A stretch of DNA of 64,000 nucleotides from an uncultured Paracoccaceae bacterium (GTDB lineage: Bacteria > Pseudomonadota > Alphaproteobacteria > Rhodobacterales > Rhodobacteraceae), in contig CANMMF010000002.1 of assembly GCA_947498985.1 (NCBI GenBank), positions 186,001-250,000 on the forward strand. The letters run 5' to 3'. The notes below the pieces were generated by a model. The model did not search any database. It saw only the letters and a list, made by a program, of their open reading frames with translations, and was not told where the DNA came from. Made by a program: the position numbers and the translations under genes. Positions 10,376-19,351 of the stretch are shown here, one piece after another. Numbering within the stretch: position 1 is the stretch's first letter; every line of letters begins with the position of its first letter.

Positions 10376-10498
10376 GTCCGTCCCCATCTGTTCGCAACTC
10401 ACGCGTATCGGACATTCGAGTAGCGCATTTGACCGCCCCTGTCACGCGGGCAAAACTGCGCAAATGTCGCGGTCGCGCGGATTTGACCCCGGCGGCGC

Positions 10499-10951
10499 TC
10501 AGGCGTTGCCCAGTTCCTTGGCCAGCCGAAAGCCGATGCGGCGCGGCGGCTCTTTCTGGGTGGCGTTGGGCACCGCGCGCAGGATCACCGAAAGCTGGCT
10601 CACATGCTGGATCAGCTGCGTGCGCGCGCCGCTTGGATCCGCCCCGTAGAAGGTCACGATGTCGGGGTCGAAATAGCCCAGCCCCTCGATCCGCAGGATA
10701 CCGGCATCGCCGCCGACAAGGCCCATGGCCACCTCGTGTTCGTTGTCGAGCTGCTTTTCGAAGTTCTGGATGTAGAGCACAAGCCGCTCATACGCCCATT
10801 CCGCCGGGCTCTTGTTCTTCACCGGCTTCTGGGTGACCGCCTCGGGCAGCGTTTCGGTGCGCGGCACGCAATCGTCGGTATGCACGTCGAGCTTGCGCGG
10901 CATGGCATCGGCCTCGTAAGCCTCTGCGGCGGTGGCGATTGTCTCGTCCAT
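10499..10951 (-). CDS. DUF6173-like protein
   Basis: About 150 residues, starting MDETIATAAEAYEADAMPRK after a strong GGGGGGAAG ribosome site. The conserved part is SPAEWAYERLVLYIQNFEKQL, then EVAMGLVGG and VTFYGADPSGARTQLIQHVSQLSVIL, which matches my memory of DUF6173 in Rhodobacterales. No membrane span. Function unknown. It lies 33 nt after the Lrp-type gene on the same strand and may be its operon partner. Confidence 0.6.
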   Translation of the reverse strand: MDETIATAAEAYEADAMPRKLDVHTDDCVPRTETLPEAVTQKPVKNKSPAEWAYERLVLYIQNFEKQLDNEHEVAMGLVGGDAGILRIEGLGYFDPDIVTFYGADPSGARTQLIQHVSQLSVILRAVPNATQKEPPRRIGFRLAKELGNA

Positions 10952-10984
10952 GGTTCTTCCCCCCGGGTCGTTGCGCCGCACGCG

Positions 10985-11446
10985 TCAAAGCGGCAGCGCG
11001 GTGGTTTCCTTGATCTGCTCCATCACGAAGCTTGCCGAGATATCCGACAGCGGGATTCGCGCGATCAGTCTCTTGTAGAAGGCATCATATTCCGGAACGT
11101 CGGCAACCCGCACCCGCAGGAGGTAATCGAGATCGCCGGTCATCCGGTAGGCGCCGACAATCTCCGGCATGCCGCGCACCGCTGCCTGAAACCGGTCCAT
11201 CCAGCCTGCTTCATGCGCCGAGGTGCGTACCATCACCACCACTTCAAGCGGGCAACCGACGCGGGCGGGGTCGGCCAGCACCACGCGCCCGCGGATCACG
11301 CCGCTGTCCTCCATCTGCCGGATCCGCCGCCAGCACGCGTTGCGCGACCGCCCGACACGGTCGGCCAGCTGGTCGACGGTCAGGCTGGCATCCTTTTGCA
11401 TCAGCGCGAGAATTGCGCGGTCAAATTCATCCAGTTTTTGGCTCAT
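10985..11446 (-). CDS. Lrp/AsnC-family transcriptional regulator
   Basis: About 153 residues, standard length. The N-terminal helix-turn-helix (KLDEFDRAILALMQKDASLTVDQLADRVGRSRNACWRRIRQME) is followed by the RAM ligand-binding domain (VVVMVRTSAHEAGWMDRF, RMTGDLDYLLRVRVADVPEYDAF). Such proteins sense amino acids and bind as oligomers. The start at 11446 fits family length; an upstream ATG adds an unrelated extension. It is divergent from a DUF6356 gene with dyads in between (11450-11490). Confidence 0.9.
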   Translation of the reverse strand: MSQKLDEFDRAILALMQKDASLTVDQLADRVGRSRNACWRRIRQMEDSGVIRGRVVLADPARVGCPLEVVVMVRTSAHEAGWMDRFQAAVRGMPEIVGAYRMTGDLDYLLRVRVADVPEYDAFYKRLIARIPLSDISASFVMEQIKETTALPL

Positions 11447-11449
11447 GTC

Positions 11450-11490
11450 GGGATGATATCCCAAAATCCCTGCAAACAAAGGGGAATTTT
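11450..11490. promoter_or_regulatory. Candidate Lrp-type operator region
   Basis: Two dyads occupy the divergent spacer. GGGAT/ATCCC flanks GAT at 11450-11462. AAAATCCC (11463-11470) faces GGAATTTT (11483-11490) with 7 of 8 positions complementary across 12 nt. Lrp-family sites are weak, AT-flanked dyads near the regulator's own start, so this is a sensible autoregulatory region, but no binding is shown. Confidence 0.4.
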
Positions 11491-11547
11491 GAGATCGTCT
11501 CCCAGGGGTTTCGGGGCAATTTGCCAAGAGTTCGAAAGGGAGCCACC

Positions 11548-11793
11548 ATGACCGACACACCCAACACCTCCGCCCGTCCCAGCGCCTTTGCCCGCGTCTT
11601 TCTCGACCACCCCGCCACCGTTGACGAAAGCTATTTCGAGCATATGCGCTTTGCCTTCACCTTTGCCTTCTGGCTGGCTCTGGCCGCCGCTGCCGCATGT
11701 GTGCACGCGCTTGTGCCCGCGGCCTGCGAAAAGACCGCCGGCAACATCATCCGCCGCCTTCACGCGCGCATCGAGAACCGAGGCAAACACTGA
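11548..11793 (+). CDS. DUF6356-like small membrane protein
   Basis: About 81 residues, preceded by AAAGGGAG. The segment FARVFLDHPATVDESYFEHMRFAF is the recognisable DUF6356 core, followed by one membrane helix (FAFWLALAAAAACVHALV) and a basic C-terminus (NIIRRLHARIENRGKH). Function unknown. It ends 3 nt before the glutamine amidotransferase gene, so the two are translationally linked. Confidence 0.7.
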   Translation: MTDTPNTSARPSAFARVFLDHPATVDESYFEHMRFAFTFAFWLALAAAAACVHALVPAACEKTAGNIIRRLHARIENRGKH

Positions 11794-11796
11794 TCC

Positions 11797-12576
11797 ATGT
11801 GTCGCATCGCCGCCTGGTCGGGGCCAGAGATCGCCCTTGAGGACATCGTCGTGCGCCCGGCGCATTCGCTGCTGACCCAAAGCCAGCATGCCAGCGAAGC
11901 CAAGCTGGCCGTGAATGGCGACGGGTTCGGGATTGCCTGGTACGGTCAGGGCGCGCTGCCGGGTCTTTACCGCGACGTGCTGCCGGCCTGGTCCGATGGC
12001 AACCTCGTGTCGCTTTGCCGGATGGTCCGGTCGCGCCGCTTCATCGCGCATATCCGCGCCTCGACCATGGGAGAGACCAGCCGCGCCAACTGCCATCCGT
12101 TCACCTACGGGCGCTGGTCGTTTTGCCACAACGGCCAGATCCCGCATTACCCGCGGCTGCGCCGGGCGCTCGAGGCGGCATTGCCGGATGCGCTTTACAA
12201 CGCGCGCCGCGGGACCACCGACAGCGAAGCGCTGTTTCTGACACTGCTGGCCAACGGGCTTGACCGCGACCCGCTCGGGGCGTGGCGCGCGACGCTGGCG
12301 GAGATCGGCGGGGCGGGGCCCGAAGGCCCGGTGCGCATCACCTGCGTGATGAGCGACGGAGAGACGCTCTGGGCGCTGCGCCATGCCTCGGACGGCAGGG
12401 CACCGACGCTCTACCTCTCGCAGGGGTTCGCGAACGGCGGCCGGGCGCTCGCCTCCGAGCCGCTTTGCGGGCATCCGCATCGCTGGAAGGCGCTGCCCTG
12501 CGACACGCTCTGCGCGTTGGGCGCAGACGGGTATGTCTCGACCACACCCCTGGCGCAGATGCAGCTTGCGGGGTGA
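11797..12576 (+). CDS. Class II glutamine amidotransferase (YafJ/EgtC-like)
   Basis: About 259 residues. The N-terminal nucleophile fold is visible: Cys2 after Met removal (MCRIAAWSG), NGDGFGIAWYG, RFIAHIRAST, the glutamine-binding NCHPFTYGRWSFCHNGQI, and GTTDSEALF. These enzymes release ammonia from glutamine; stand-alone members have various or unknown acceptors. It is the second gene of the unit divergent from the Lrp-type regulator. EgtC-type hercynylcysteine chemistry is possible, but no other egt gene is near. Confidence 0.85.
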   Translation: MCRIAAWSGPEIALEDIVVRPAHSLLTQSQHASEAKLAVNGDGFGIAWYGQGALPGLYRDVLPAWSDGNLVSLCRMVRSRRFIAHIRASTMGETSRANCHPFTYGRWSFCHNGQIPHYPRLRRALEAALPDALYNARRGTTDSEALFLTLLANGLDRDPLGAWRATLAEIGGAGPEGPVRITCVMSDGETLWALRHASDGRAPTLYLSQGFANGGRALASEPLCGHPHRWKALPCDTLCALGADGYVSTTPLAQMQLAG

Positions 12577-12584
12577 GAGCGGTT

Positions 12585-12615
12585 GCAGGTGGCGCGCCAG
12601 TTGCGCGCCGCCTGC
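12585..12615. terminator. GC-rich hairpin between convergent genes
   Basis: GCAGGTGGCGCGC (12585-12597) pairs with GCGCGCCGCCTGC (12603-12615), 13 bp with one G-U, around a 5-nt loop. It fills the spacer between the convergent amidotransferase and rhomboid-like genes. It has no U-tract, so it may block RNA decay or act as a Rho-dependent pause. Confidence 0.5.
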
Positions 12616-12617
12616 GC

Positions 12618-13304
12618 TCAATCGCGCCGCAAATAGCCGCGCAGCTTTGCCCAGCCGCCCGGCACCAGCAGGATCGACAGGAAGAACCCGGCGACAAAAC
12701 CCGCTATGTCAGCCAGCCAGTCGGTGCCCGCGCCGAAAAGCACACCAAAGACCAGCTGGATCAGCAACAGGAATCCGATGAGCGAAAACGCCCGCACCTG
12801 CGGCGCGCCGGTCTGCCCGAGCTTGACCCACAAAAGATAGGTGAAGGCGCCGATCAGTCCGTAGATTGGCGGATAGCCCCCGATCAGCAGGCGCGGATCA
12901 TCGAGGATCACGCCCCAGGCAAGCGCCCCCACCGCACTGGAGACCGCAAAGATCGTCAGAAACGCGAGGTTGCCCATCGCCTCGGTCACGATCTTGCCCA
13001 TGGCCAGCAGGATCACCAGCGCAAAGAGCGCGTGGGTGAAGGACACATGCACAAACGGGTAGGCGAGAAAGCGGATGAGATGCTCTACAGGCCACTGGCC
13101 GGTCTGCACCATCCAGTCAAAGACCGTGCCGGAAAAGCCGTAGGTCTCCATCGCATTGGTCCGCCAGCCCACCGCTTCTCGTCCGCCGACAAGACCGCGG
13201 GCGGCCAGCGAAAACGCCGCCTCGATCCCCGCCATCACCAGAAACAGCGCCACCACAACCGGCGGCAACGGGTTGACCGGGCTTTCATTATGCGGATGGT
13301 CCAT
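12618..13304 (-). CDS. Rhomboid-like membrane protein lacking catalytic residues
   Basis: About 228 residues with six predicted helices. Conserved rhomboid features are present: [20 protein letters not shown] (helix 2 H-x4-H), an acidic loop and GLIGAF in helix 4. At the active site the usual G-x-S-G is replaced by [11 protein letters not shown] (Tyr144 at the Ser position by alignment to GlpG), and the helix 6 His is replaced by Asp199 in [10 protein letters not shown]. Protease activity is therefore unlikely; an iRhom-like binding or chaperone role is possible. The start at 13304 follows GGCAGGAG. Confidence 0.8.
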   Translation of the reverse strand: MDHPHNESPVNPLPPVVVALFLVMAGIEAAFSLAARGLVGGREAVGWRTNAMETYGFSGTVFDWMVQTGQWPVEHLIRFLAYPFVHVSFTHALFALVILLAMGKIVTEAMGNLAFLTIFAVSSAVGALAWGVILDDPRLLIGGYPPIYGLIGAFTYLLWVKLGQTGAPQVRAFSLIGFLLLIQLVFGVLFGAGTDWLADIAGFVAGFFLSILLVPGGWAKLRGYLRRD

Positions 13305-13402
13305 CTCTCCTGCCTCTTTGCTCGTGCTTTTTCTGTTTCTTGACGACGCCTGGGGGCATGGGTAAGCCAGCGCAAGCCAAATTTCCAGACGGAGACGTCC
13401 CC

Positions 13403-14428
13403 ATGACCGAGGCACCGGCCTCTGCCTTCACCCCGCGCGTGTTTTCCGGCATTCAGCCGTCCGGCGGTCTCACGCTTGGTAATTATCTGGGCGCGATCAA
13501 GCGCTTTGTCGAGATGCAGGGCGACAGCTTTGAGACGATCTACTGCATGGTCGATCTGCACGCGATCACCACCTGGCAGGATCCGGCGGTGCTGCGCCGC
13601 AACACGCGCGAGCTTTGTGCAGGCTTCCTCGCCGCGGGCATCGATCCGGAGCAATCGGTGCTGATCAACCAGAGCCAGGTGCCCGAGCATGCGCAACTGG
13701 GATGGATGTTCAGTTGCGTGGCGCGCATGGGTTGGATGAAGCGCATGACGCAGTTCAAGGACAAAGCGGGCAAGAATGCCGAAGCCGCCTCGCTGGGGCT
13801 GTTTGGCTATCCCGCGCTGATGGCCGCCGACATTCTGATCTACCACGCGACACATGTGCCGGTGGGGGAGGATCAAAAGCAGCATCTGGAGCTCACGCGC
13901 GATATCGCGGCCAAGTTCAACCACGATTACGGCGTCGACTTCTTCCCGATGACCGAACCGGTGATCGAGGGCGCGGCAACGCGAGTGATGAGCCTGCGCG
14001 ACGGCGCCAAGAAGATGTCGAAAAGCGATCCCTCGGATATGAGCCGGATCAACATGACGGATGACGCCGACGCCATTGCCAAGAAGATCCGCAAGGCCAA
14101 GACCGACCCCGAACCTCTTCCCGAGACGCTGGACGGGCTGAAGGACCGGCCCGAGGCCCGCAACCTCGTCAATATCTACGCCGCCCTCTCCGATACCACC
14201 GCCGAGCAGGTGATCGCGGAGCATGCAGGCCAGCAGTTCGGCACATTCAAGCCCGCGCTGGTGGATCTCGCGGTGGATCGGCTGGCGCCGATCTCGTCGG
14301 AGATGGCCCGGCTCATGGAGGCCCCGGACGAGATCGACGCGATCCTTGCCCGCGGGGCAGAGCGTGCCCGCGCCATCGCCGCGCCGATCCTGAAACAGAC
14401 CTACGAGATCGTCGGCATGGTTGGCTGA
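13403..14428 (+). CDS. trpS: Tryptophanyl-tRNA synthetase
   Basis: About 341 residues, the bacterial TrpRS length. It charges tRNA-Trp in the cytoplasm. Class I signatures are the HIGH-like [15 protein letters not shown] near residue 20 and [14 protein letters not shown] around residue 213. Tryptophan-pocket segments are also seen ([38 protein letters not shown]). The ATG at 13403 has GGAGA upstream and the family-typical N-terminus; an earlier in-frame ATG adds an unrelated stretch. Confidence 0.96.
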   Translation: MTEAPASAFTPRVFSGIQPSGGLTLGNYLGAIKRFVEMQGDSFETIYCMVDLHAITTWQDPAVLRRNTRELCAGFLAAGIDPEQSVLINQSQVPEHAQLGWMFSCVARMGWMKRMTQFKDKAGKNAEAASLGLFGYPALMAADILIYHATHVPVGEDQKQHLELTRDIAAKFNHDYGVDFFPMTEPVIEGAATRVMSLRDGAKKMSKSDPSDMSRINMTDDADAIAKKIRKAKTDPEPLPETLDGLKDRPEARNLVNIYAALSDTTAEQVIAEHAGQQFGTFKPALVDLAVDRLAPISSEMARLMEAPDEIDAILARGAERARAIAAPILKQTYEIVGMVG

Positions 14429-14462
14429 GGTCCGCTCCGCGCTCCGTACCTTGCCAACGCAA

Positions 14463-14489
14463 AAAGGCCACCGAACACCGGTGGCCTTT
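14463..14489. terminator. Bidirectional terminator between trpS and the SbtA gene
   Basis: AAAGGCCACCG (14463-14473) and CGGTGGCCTTT (14479-14489) form a perfect 11-bp stem around AACAC, flanked by A on the left and T on the right. It lies midway between two convergent genes and can serve both. Confidence 0.85.
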
Positions 14490-14511
14490 CCCGTTTACGA
14501 AGCCCGCACAA

Positions 14512-15579
14512 TCACAGCCCGATGAAGACATCCGCCAGCGCCATGAAAAGCGGGATGCTCAGCAGCGCCACCGGTGTGCCCAGCCCGGTCGAGGCGCCCA
14601 CGTAGGCCGACGGGTTGGCCTCTGGCAGCGCGCCGCGCATCGTCGGCGGGCCGGAGATGTCGGAGCTCGACGCCGCCATCACCGCCAGCAGGACCACGCC
14701 ACCCGCCGAGAACCCTGTGAGGTGATGCGCCACCAGACCCGCGCCGAACCCGAGCAGGCCATGCACCACCGGCGCCGTCACCGCATAAAGCAGATAGGCA
14801 TGGGCCACGCCCTTCAGCTCCGACAGCCGCGACCAGGCTTCCATGCCCATCACCAGCATCAGGATCGTCAGCAGACCGCGGAACAGCAGCTCGTAAAACC
14901 CTTCGAAGACGCTTTCGGGCCGGGCAAAGAGGCCGATCGCGATGCCCAGCAACAGCGCCGAGATCGCAGGGCTCCGGGCCGTGTCGACAAGGATCTGCCG
15001 GACCATGCCCAGGGTCTGGCCAGAGCCTTCAGGGAAACCGCCGCCACCCATCGCAACCGTGCCACCCCCCTGCGCTACCGCGCTGCGCGCCGCTTTCTTC
15101 TCGGCGCTGAGCCGGGCCAGAACGATTGCGGTGACCAGCGCCGCGACATCCATGAACGGGTAAAGCGCGCCGATAAAGCCTTCATAGGCCACACCTTCGG
15201 CGTCCAGCATCGCCATGCCCGCCGCCAGCGTCGAGGCGGAAACCGCGCCGAACAACCCCACGGTCGCCATGCCGTCCATATGCGAAATGCCCTGTTTGCG
15301 CGCCAGGGTCCGACTTCCCAGCAATACGATGACGATCCCCACCACGACCGCGGCCACGGCCGGAACCAGAAGCGACAGGAAATCGGCCTCGCGGATCGAA
15401 ATCCCGGCGCCGAGCCCGACCTTGAGCAATAGCAGCATGACCACGAACTTGTAGACCGGCTCCGGCACCTCGAGCTTGCTGCCCAGTGCTGCCAGCATCA
15501 TGCCACCCAGAAGAAACGCCAGCGTCGGCTTTTGCAACTGGCCCAGCATCGTTGCGAGAAAATCCATTACCACGTCCAT
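14512..15579 (-). CDS. sbtA: SbtA-type sodium-dependent bicarbonate permease
   Basis: About 355 residues, ten or so membrane helices. The sequence matches the SbtA (DUF897) family: TLAFLLGGMMLAALGSKLEVP near the start, KVGLGAGISIREADF, VGLFGAVSASTLAAGM, and in the second repeat VVLLAVMAASSSDISGPPTMRG with ANPSAYVGASTGLGTPVAL. Cyanobacterial SbtA imports Na+ and HCO3-. The cytosolic loop between repeats is Gly-rich and short. No SbtB (PII-like) gene is adjacent. The start at 15579 has GGAG upstream; the upstream spacer is AT-rich. Confidence 0.85.
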   Translation of the reverse strand: MDVVMDFLATMLGQLQKPTLAFLLGGMMLAALGSKLEVPEPVYKFVVMLLLLKVGLGAGISIREADFLSLLVPAVAAVVVGIVIVLLGSRTLARKQGISHMDGMATVGLFGAVSASTLAAGMAMLDAEGVAYEGFIGALYPFMDVAALVTAIVLARLSAEKKAARSAVAQGGGTVAMGGGGFPEGSGQTLGMVRQILVDTARSPAISALLLGIAIGLFARPESVFEGFYELLFRGLLTILMLVMGMEAWSRLSELKGVAHAYLLYAVTAPVVHGLLGFGAGLVAHHLTGFSAGGVVLLAVMAASSSDISGPPTMRGALPEANPSAYVGASTGLGTPVALLSIPLFMALADVFIGL

Positions 15580-15751
15580 CACACCGCTCCCGTTCAAGAT
15601 GTTCAGGACTATATGGAGCAAGCGCGTTTGTAAGAAAATTATAACTTACTTTCGTATTCGTTCTGTTTTGTGTATGATTCACCTGCCCGTCCGGGACACC
15701 GTTTCGAAAGCCGCGCCGGATCCATCCCGCGCAGGGAAAATCGCGGTGCAG

Positions 15752-15776
15752 AAAAAAGGCAGGGGCGGACCCTGCC
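15752..15776 (-). terminator. Rho-independent terminator after the 15786-16418 gene
   Basis: GGCAGGG (15758-15764) pairs with CCCTGCC (15770-15776) around GCGGA, with six A residues at 15752-15757 supplying a U-tract on the minus strand. It lies 10 nt after the stop of the minus-strand gene and closes the ruvCAB-side transcript. Confidence 0.8.
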
Positions 15777-15785
15777 ACCCAGGCT

Positions 15786-16418
15786 TTACTGCGGCATGTC
15801 GCGGGAGAGGCGGGCGGAGAGGCGCAGCGCGTGACTGGGATCATCGGCCACCGCGGGCATCACCGGATCATAGGCCGCGCGGATCAAGCCCGCGATCTCC
15901 GGTCTGAGGATCACCGCGCCGCTCTCCACCTGCGCCAGCGGCGACCGGTCGGCAAAGGCGGTGTCCGACCAGAGCAGGATCGACTGCACCACCTGGCTCA
16001 GCGCCAGGGTTTCGGCGGGCACCGCGCTCAGATGCGCGTCCATCCGCAAGAAGATGAAACACGCGCGGATCGCGCCCGATGTCTCGAAGCGAAAGACCCG
16101 GTACTGGTTGGCATCCGCCGCCTTCAGCCGCGCCACCAGCGGGCCGAGCCCCTCGACCATGCGCTCCAGATCCGGTACTTGGAGCAGTTCCTCCCAGTCC
16201 CGGAAGAAAAAGACCATGGCGTTCACGCCAAGTTCCGGATCGGTCTCGGCCATCTGATGCCCGGCCAGCGCGCAGACCGCCTCGAACGCGCCCTTGACGA
16301 CCGAGAGCGTCGCGTCTTCCACCCCAAAGACGATGGGGGCGATGGGCCGGTCCCACCGCGCGCAGAGATAACGGCCATCGGACCGGGTGAAGAGCGCTTC
16401 GATCTCGTCGGGTGTCAT
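15786..16418 (-). CDS. Conserved protein of unknown function downstream of ruvB
   Basis: About 210 residues, soluble, no signal peptide. Readable stretches include LCARWDRPIAPIVFGVED, ELGVNAMVFFFRDWEELLQVPDLERM and SGAIRACFIFLRMDAHLSAVPAETLALSQVVQSILLWSD. It seems to be an alpha/beta protein conserved in Rhodobacterales. It lies 62 nt after ruvB on the same strand and ends in its own terminator, so it is probably the last gene of the ruvCAB transcript. No function can be assigned. Confidence 0.65.
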   Translation of the reverse strand: MTPDEIEALFTRSDGRYLCARWDRPIAPIVFGVEDATLSVVKGAFEAVCALAGHQMAETDPELGVNAMVFFFRDWEELLQVPDLERMVEGLGPLVARLKAADANQYRVFRFETSGAIRACFIFLRMDAHLSAVPAETLALSQVVQSILLWSDTAFADRSPLAQVESGAVILRPEIAGLIRAAYDPVMPAVADDPSHALRLSARLSRDMPQ

Positions 16419-16480
16419 GCCGCCTCCGTTTGTGGCCCCGGACTAGGCCGCCCGACCCGCAGGCTGCAAGGGGAGGCGGG

Positions 16481-17509
16481 TCACTTTTCGAACAGATCGC
16501 TCTGACCGGGTGGCGGCGGGGCGCGCAGCCCCAGATGGGTCCACGCCTTCTGCGCCAGCATCCGGCCGCGCGGCGTGCGCTGGATCAGGCCCTGTTGCAG
16601 CAGGAAAGGCTCCACCACTTCTTCCAGCGCATCCCGGCTTTCGCTGAGCGCGGCGGAGAGCGTCTCGATCCCCACCGGACCGCCCGCGTAGTTCTCGGCG
16701 ATCAGCCGCAGATAGCGCCGGTCGGCCCCGTCGAGGCCAAGCGCATCCACCCCGAGCCGGGTCAGCGCGTTATCGGCGAGCTTGCGGCTGACCACGCCGC
16801 CGCCTTCGACCACGGCAAAATCCACCACCCGCCGCAACAGCCGTCCGGCAATCCGCGGCGTGCCGCGGGCGCGGCGCGCGATCTCCAGCGCGCCATCCTC
16901 CTCGACCGACACGCCGAGCTTGGTGGCATTGCGACCGACAATCGTTTCAAGCTCGTCAATTGTGTAGAAATTCAGCCGCGTCGGGATTCCGAACCGGTCG
17001 CGCAGCGGCGTGGTCAGCAAACCCAGCCGCGTTGTGGCCCCGACCAGCGTGAACGGCTGCAACTCGATCCGGACGGTGCGCGCCGCGGGCCCTTCGCCGA
17101 TCACGAGGTCAAGCTCGAAATCCTCCATCGCGGGGTAGAGCACCTCTTCCACCGCCGGGTTGAGCCGGTGGATCTCATCAATGAAGAGCACATCGTTGCG
17201 CTCCAGATTGGTCAGGATCGCCGCCAGATCGCCGGCCTTGGCCAGCACCGGGCCGGAGGTCATGCGAAAGCCCACCCCCAGTTCGCGCGCCATGATCTGC
17301 GCCAGCGTGGTTTTGCCAAGCCCGGGGGGGCCGTGAAACAGCGTGTGGTCCATCGCCTCGGTCCGTTGCCGGGCAGACTGGATAAACACCCGCAGATTGG
17401 CCCGCGCCTCGGCCTGCCCGACAAAATCGTCCAGCATCTGCGGGCGGAGCGCGCGGTCGCGGTCCTCGGCCATGGGTTCGGGGCGCAGGGCAGGGTCGGG
17501 GTCGCTCAC
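16481..17509 (-). CDS. ruvB: Holliday junction branch-migration helicase RuvB
   Basis: About 342 residues. RuvB is the hexameric AAA+ motor that, with RuvA, drives branch migration. Present are [13 protein letters not shown], Walker [10 protein letters not shown], Walker [11 protein letters not shown], sensor [13 protein letters not shown] and the arginine-finger region PLRDRFGI, with a C-terminal winged helix ending in [13 protein letters not shown]. No ATG fits; a GTG at 17509 ([12 protein letters not shown]) behind GGAGGG gives the family N-terminus. Confidence 0.95.
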   Translation of the reverse strand: MSDPDPALRPEPMAEDRDRALRPQMLDDFVGQAEARANLRVFIQSARQRTEAMDHTLFHGPPGLGKTTLAQIMARELGVGFRMTSGPVLAKAGDLAAILTNLERNDVLFIDEIHRLNPAVEEVLYPAMEDFELDLVIGEGPAARTVRIELQPFTLVGATTRLGLLTTPLRDRFGIPTRLNFYTIDELETIVGRNATKLGVSVEEDGALEIARRARGTPRIAGRLLRRVVDFAVVEGGGVVSRKLADNALTRLGVDALGLDGADRRYLRLIAENYAGGPVGIETLSAALSESRDALEEVVEPFLLQQGLIQRTPRGRMLAQKAWTHLGLRAPPPPGQSDLFEK

Positions 17510-17561
17510 CACTGCATCCCTCCGCGAGGCCGCCCGACAGGGCGGAAGAGCCGCGCGCCGC

Positions 17562-18242
17562 TCATGTCTGCGGCGCCAACAGCTTGAGCGCGGCACGGAT
17601 CAGGGCGGCCGCATCCGCATCCGGCGCCTCGCCCGCGGCCTGCGCCACCGCGCCCGCCGCCTCCCCCGGCGCGTAGCCGAGATTGCCCAGCGCCGAAAGC
17701 GCGTCCGCCTGTGCCGACCCGCCCGCCGCCCGCCCTGGCGGCGGTGGCGAAACCACCGGCTCCAGCACCGCATCGTCATCGCCCGCCGCGCCGCCCGGTG
17801 GTCCGGCGCGCAGCGCCTCGGTGCCCGACATCGCCATGACCGCCGGGGCCTTGTCCTTCAACTCGTTGACCACCCGTTGCGCGGTTTTCGGCCCGATCCC
17901 CCTGGCCGCCTTCACCGCATTCCAGTCGCCCAGAGCGATGGCGCGGCTGACGCCGTCCGGCCCCAGCGTGCCCAGAATGGCCAGCGACGCCTTGGCACCG
18001 ACGCCCTGCACGCTCATCAGCAGCCGGTGCCATTCCTTCTCCACAAGCGTCGGAAACCCGAACAGCTGCAAGAGATCCTCGCGCACCAGCAGATCGGTCC
18101 AGAGCGCTGTCGCCTCACCGGGCCCAGGCAACCCGGCCAGAACCCGGTCGGAGCAGTAGACCACATACCCCACGCCGCGCACATCGATCAGCACGTGATC
18201 GACGCCCTTGTATTCGATCCGCCCAGCAATGCGCCCGATCAT
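17562..18242 (-). CDS. ruvA: Holliday junction DNA helicase subunit RuvA
   Basis: About 226 residues. RuvA binds four-way junctions as a tetramer. Domain I has [28 protein letters not shown], domain II the helix-hairpin-helix [12 protein letters not shown] and [19 protein letters not shown], and domain [17 protein letters not shown] for RuvB contact. The linker between II and III is long and Gly/Pro-rich, making the protein about 25 residues longer than E. coli RuvA. It overlaps ruvC by 4 nt. Confidence 0.95.
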   Translation of the reverse strand: MIGRIAGRIEYKGVDHVLIDVRGVGYVVYCSDRVLAGLPGPGEATALWTDLLVREDLLQLFGFPTLVEKEWHRLLMSVQGVGAKASLAILGTLGPDGVSRAIALGDWNAVKAARGIGPKTAQRVVNELKDKAPAVMAMSGTEALRAGPPGGAAGDDDAVLEPVVSPPPPGRAAGGSAQADALSALGNLGYAPGEAAGAVAQAAGEAPDADAAALIRAALKLLAPQT

Positions 18243-18727
18243 GCCCGCACCCGCATCGCCTGCGCGCCCAGGTGATGGGCGTGACAGATCGCAATGGCCA
18301 GCGCATCCGCGGCATCCGGCCCGGCCAGATCCACCCCGGGAAGCTGCAGCCGCACCATATGTGCAATCTGGCGCTTATCCGCATGCCCGACGCCCACCAC
18401 CGTCTTCTTGACCGTGTTGGGGGCGTATTCGCCGACCTCGAGCCCGTATTGCGCGGGCACCAGCAGCGCGATCCCGCGCGCCTGGCCCAGCTTCAGCGTC
18501 GCAACCCCGTCCTTGTTGACAAATGTCTGCTCGACCGCGGCCATCTGCGGCGCAAACTCCGTGCAAATCGCGGTCAACTGGCGATGCAGCGACACCAGCC
18601 GCGCCGCCAGAGCCCCCTCGCCCGAGTGAATCACTCCGTTGCCCACATGCCGCAAACGGCTGCCTTGGACCTCGATCACCCCCCAGCCGAGGTTTCTGAG
18701 ACCCGGATCAATGCCCAAAACCCGCAT
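18239..18727 (-). CDS. ruvC: Crossover junction endodeoxyribonuclease RuvC
   Basis: About 162 residues. RuvC cuts Holliday junctions. Catalytic acids are visible in [16 protein letters not shown] (Asp7) and [11 protein letters not shown] (Glu), and the C-terminal [14 protein letters not shown] pair completes the site. The start at 18727 gives the family N-terminus; longer frames add unrelated residues. First gene of the ruvC-ruvA-ruvB unit. Confidence 0.95.
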   Translation of the reverse strand: MRVLGIDPGLRNLGWGVIEVQGSRLRHVGNGVIHSGEGALAARLVSLHRQLTAICTEFAPQMAAVEQTFVNKDGVATLKLGQARGIALLVPAQYGLEVGEYAPNTVKKTVVGVGHADKRQIAHMVRLQLPGVDLAGPDAADALAIAICHAHHLGAQAMRVRA

Positions 18728-19043
18728 CACTGCCCGCTCTTGTTGCTTTGCGGACACGGTTAGCACGAAAGGCGAACAAAGGCCAAGGTTAATGCGCACC
18801 CATTCCATTTGCGACACGCGGTTTTCCACAGGCGACGCGGGGGACGGAAATCGCCACTCCCAGGTCTGGAAACGACATCGATTGTGTCTAAATTATGTCA
18901 ATTCTTTCCGCGCGTTAACCGCGTTTGGAGCTATGCAGAAAATGCATATGACCCATGTTGCTTTCACCGCTTGTCCCGGCTTTTGCGGAGTCCTAATTGC
19001 GGTCTCAGGACATCGAAATTAACCCCCTACCCGGAGAAACGAT
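18728..19043. other. Divergent promoter region between ruvC and the DUF1127 gene
   Basis: About 316 bases. The part near 18880-18960 is clearly AT-richer and likely holds the promoters of both directions. A dyad-like CGCGTTAACCGCG lies near 18910. No convincing -35/-10 pair or SOS-type box was found. Confidence 0.4.
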
Positions 19044-19247
19044 ATGGCCGCTTTCGACACCACCCGCCCCTTCGCCGATACCGGCTCTGCAAGCCGTATC
19101 ACGTCCTTCATCCTCAACGTCTTCGGCGCCGTTTCGGCGTGGAACGATGCACGCCTGACCCGCGACAGCCTCGACGCCCTGAGCGATCGTGAGCTGGACG
19201 ATATCGGTCTGAGCCGCGGAGATATCGAGCGGATCGCCGCGCGCTGA
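19044..19247 (+). CDS. DUF1127 small protein
   Basis: About 67 residues. The C-terminal half contains the DUF1127 helix pair (SAWNDARLTRDSLDALSDRELDDIGLSRGDIERIA). Alphaproteobacterial DUF1127 proteins are small, basic and often stress- or phosphate-linked, and bind RNA in a few cases. It is preceded by a GGAGA site and followed closely by a strong terminator, so it is a monocistronic mRNA. Confidence 0.88.
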   Translation: MAAFDTTRPFADTGSASRITSFILNVFGAVSAWNDARLTRDSLDALSDRELDDIGLSRGDIERIAAR

Positions 19248-19273
19248 GACGCGGGCGAGACCCTCAGAACGGC

Positions 19274-19310
19274 AAAGGCCGCGTCCCTTCCCCCGGAGAC
19301 GCGGCCTTTT
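19274..19310 (+). terminator. Strong Rho-independent terminator of the DUF1127 mRNA
   Basis: AAAGGCCGCGTC (19274-19285) pairs perfectly over 12 bp with GACGCGGCCTTT (19298-19309), followed by T. An outer arm CGGCAAAGG (19270-19278) can instead pair with CCTTTGCCG (19311-19319), so two mutually exclusive stems share the AAAGG segment. Confidence 0.85.
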
Positions 19311-19351
19311 CCTTTGCCGGGACGGAGCGCCCGGCCTGCAAGAGATCGAAA

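Noticed and set aside
17510-17596. ATG start for ruvB at 17596
   Set aside because: The added 29 residues are Arg/Cys-rich and overlap the ruvA end; the GTG gives the RuvB N-terminus.
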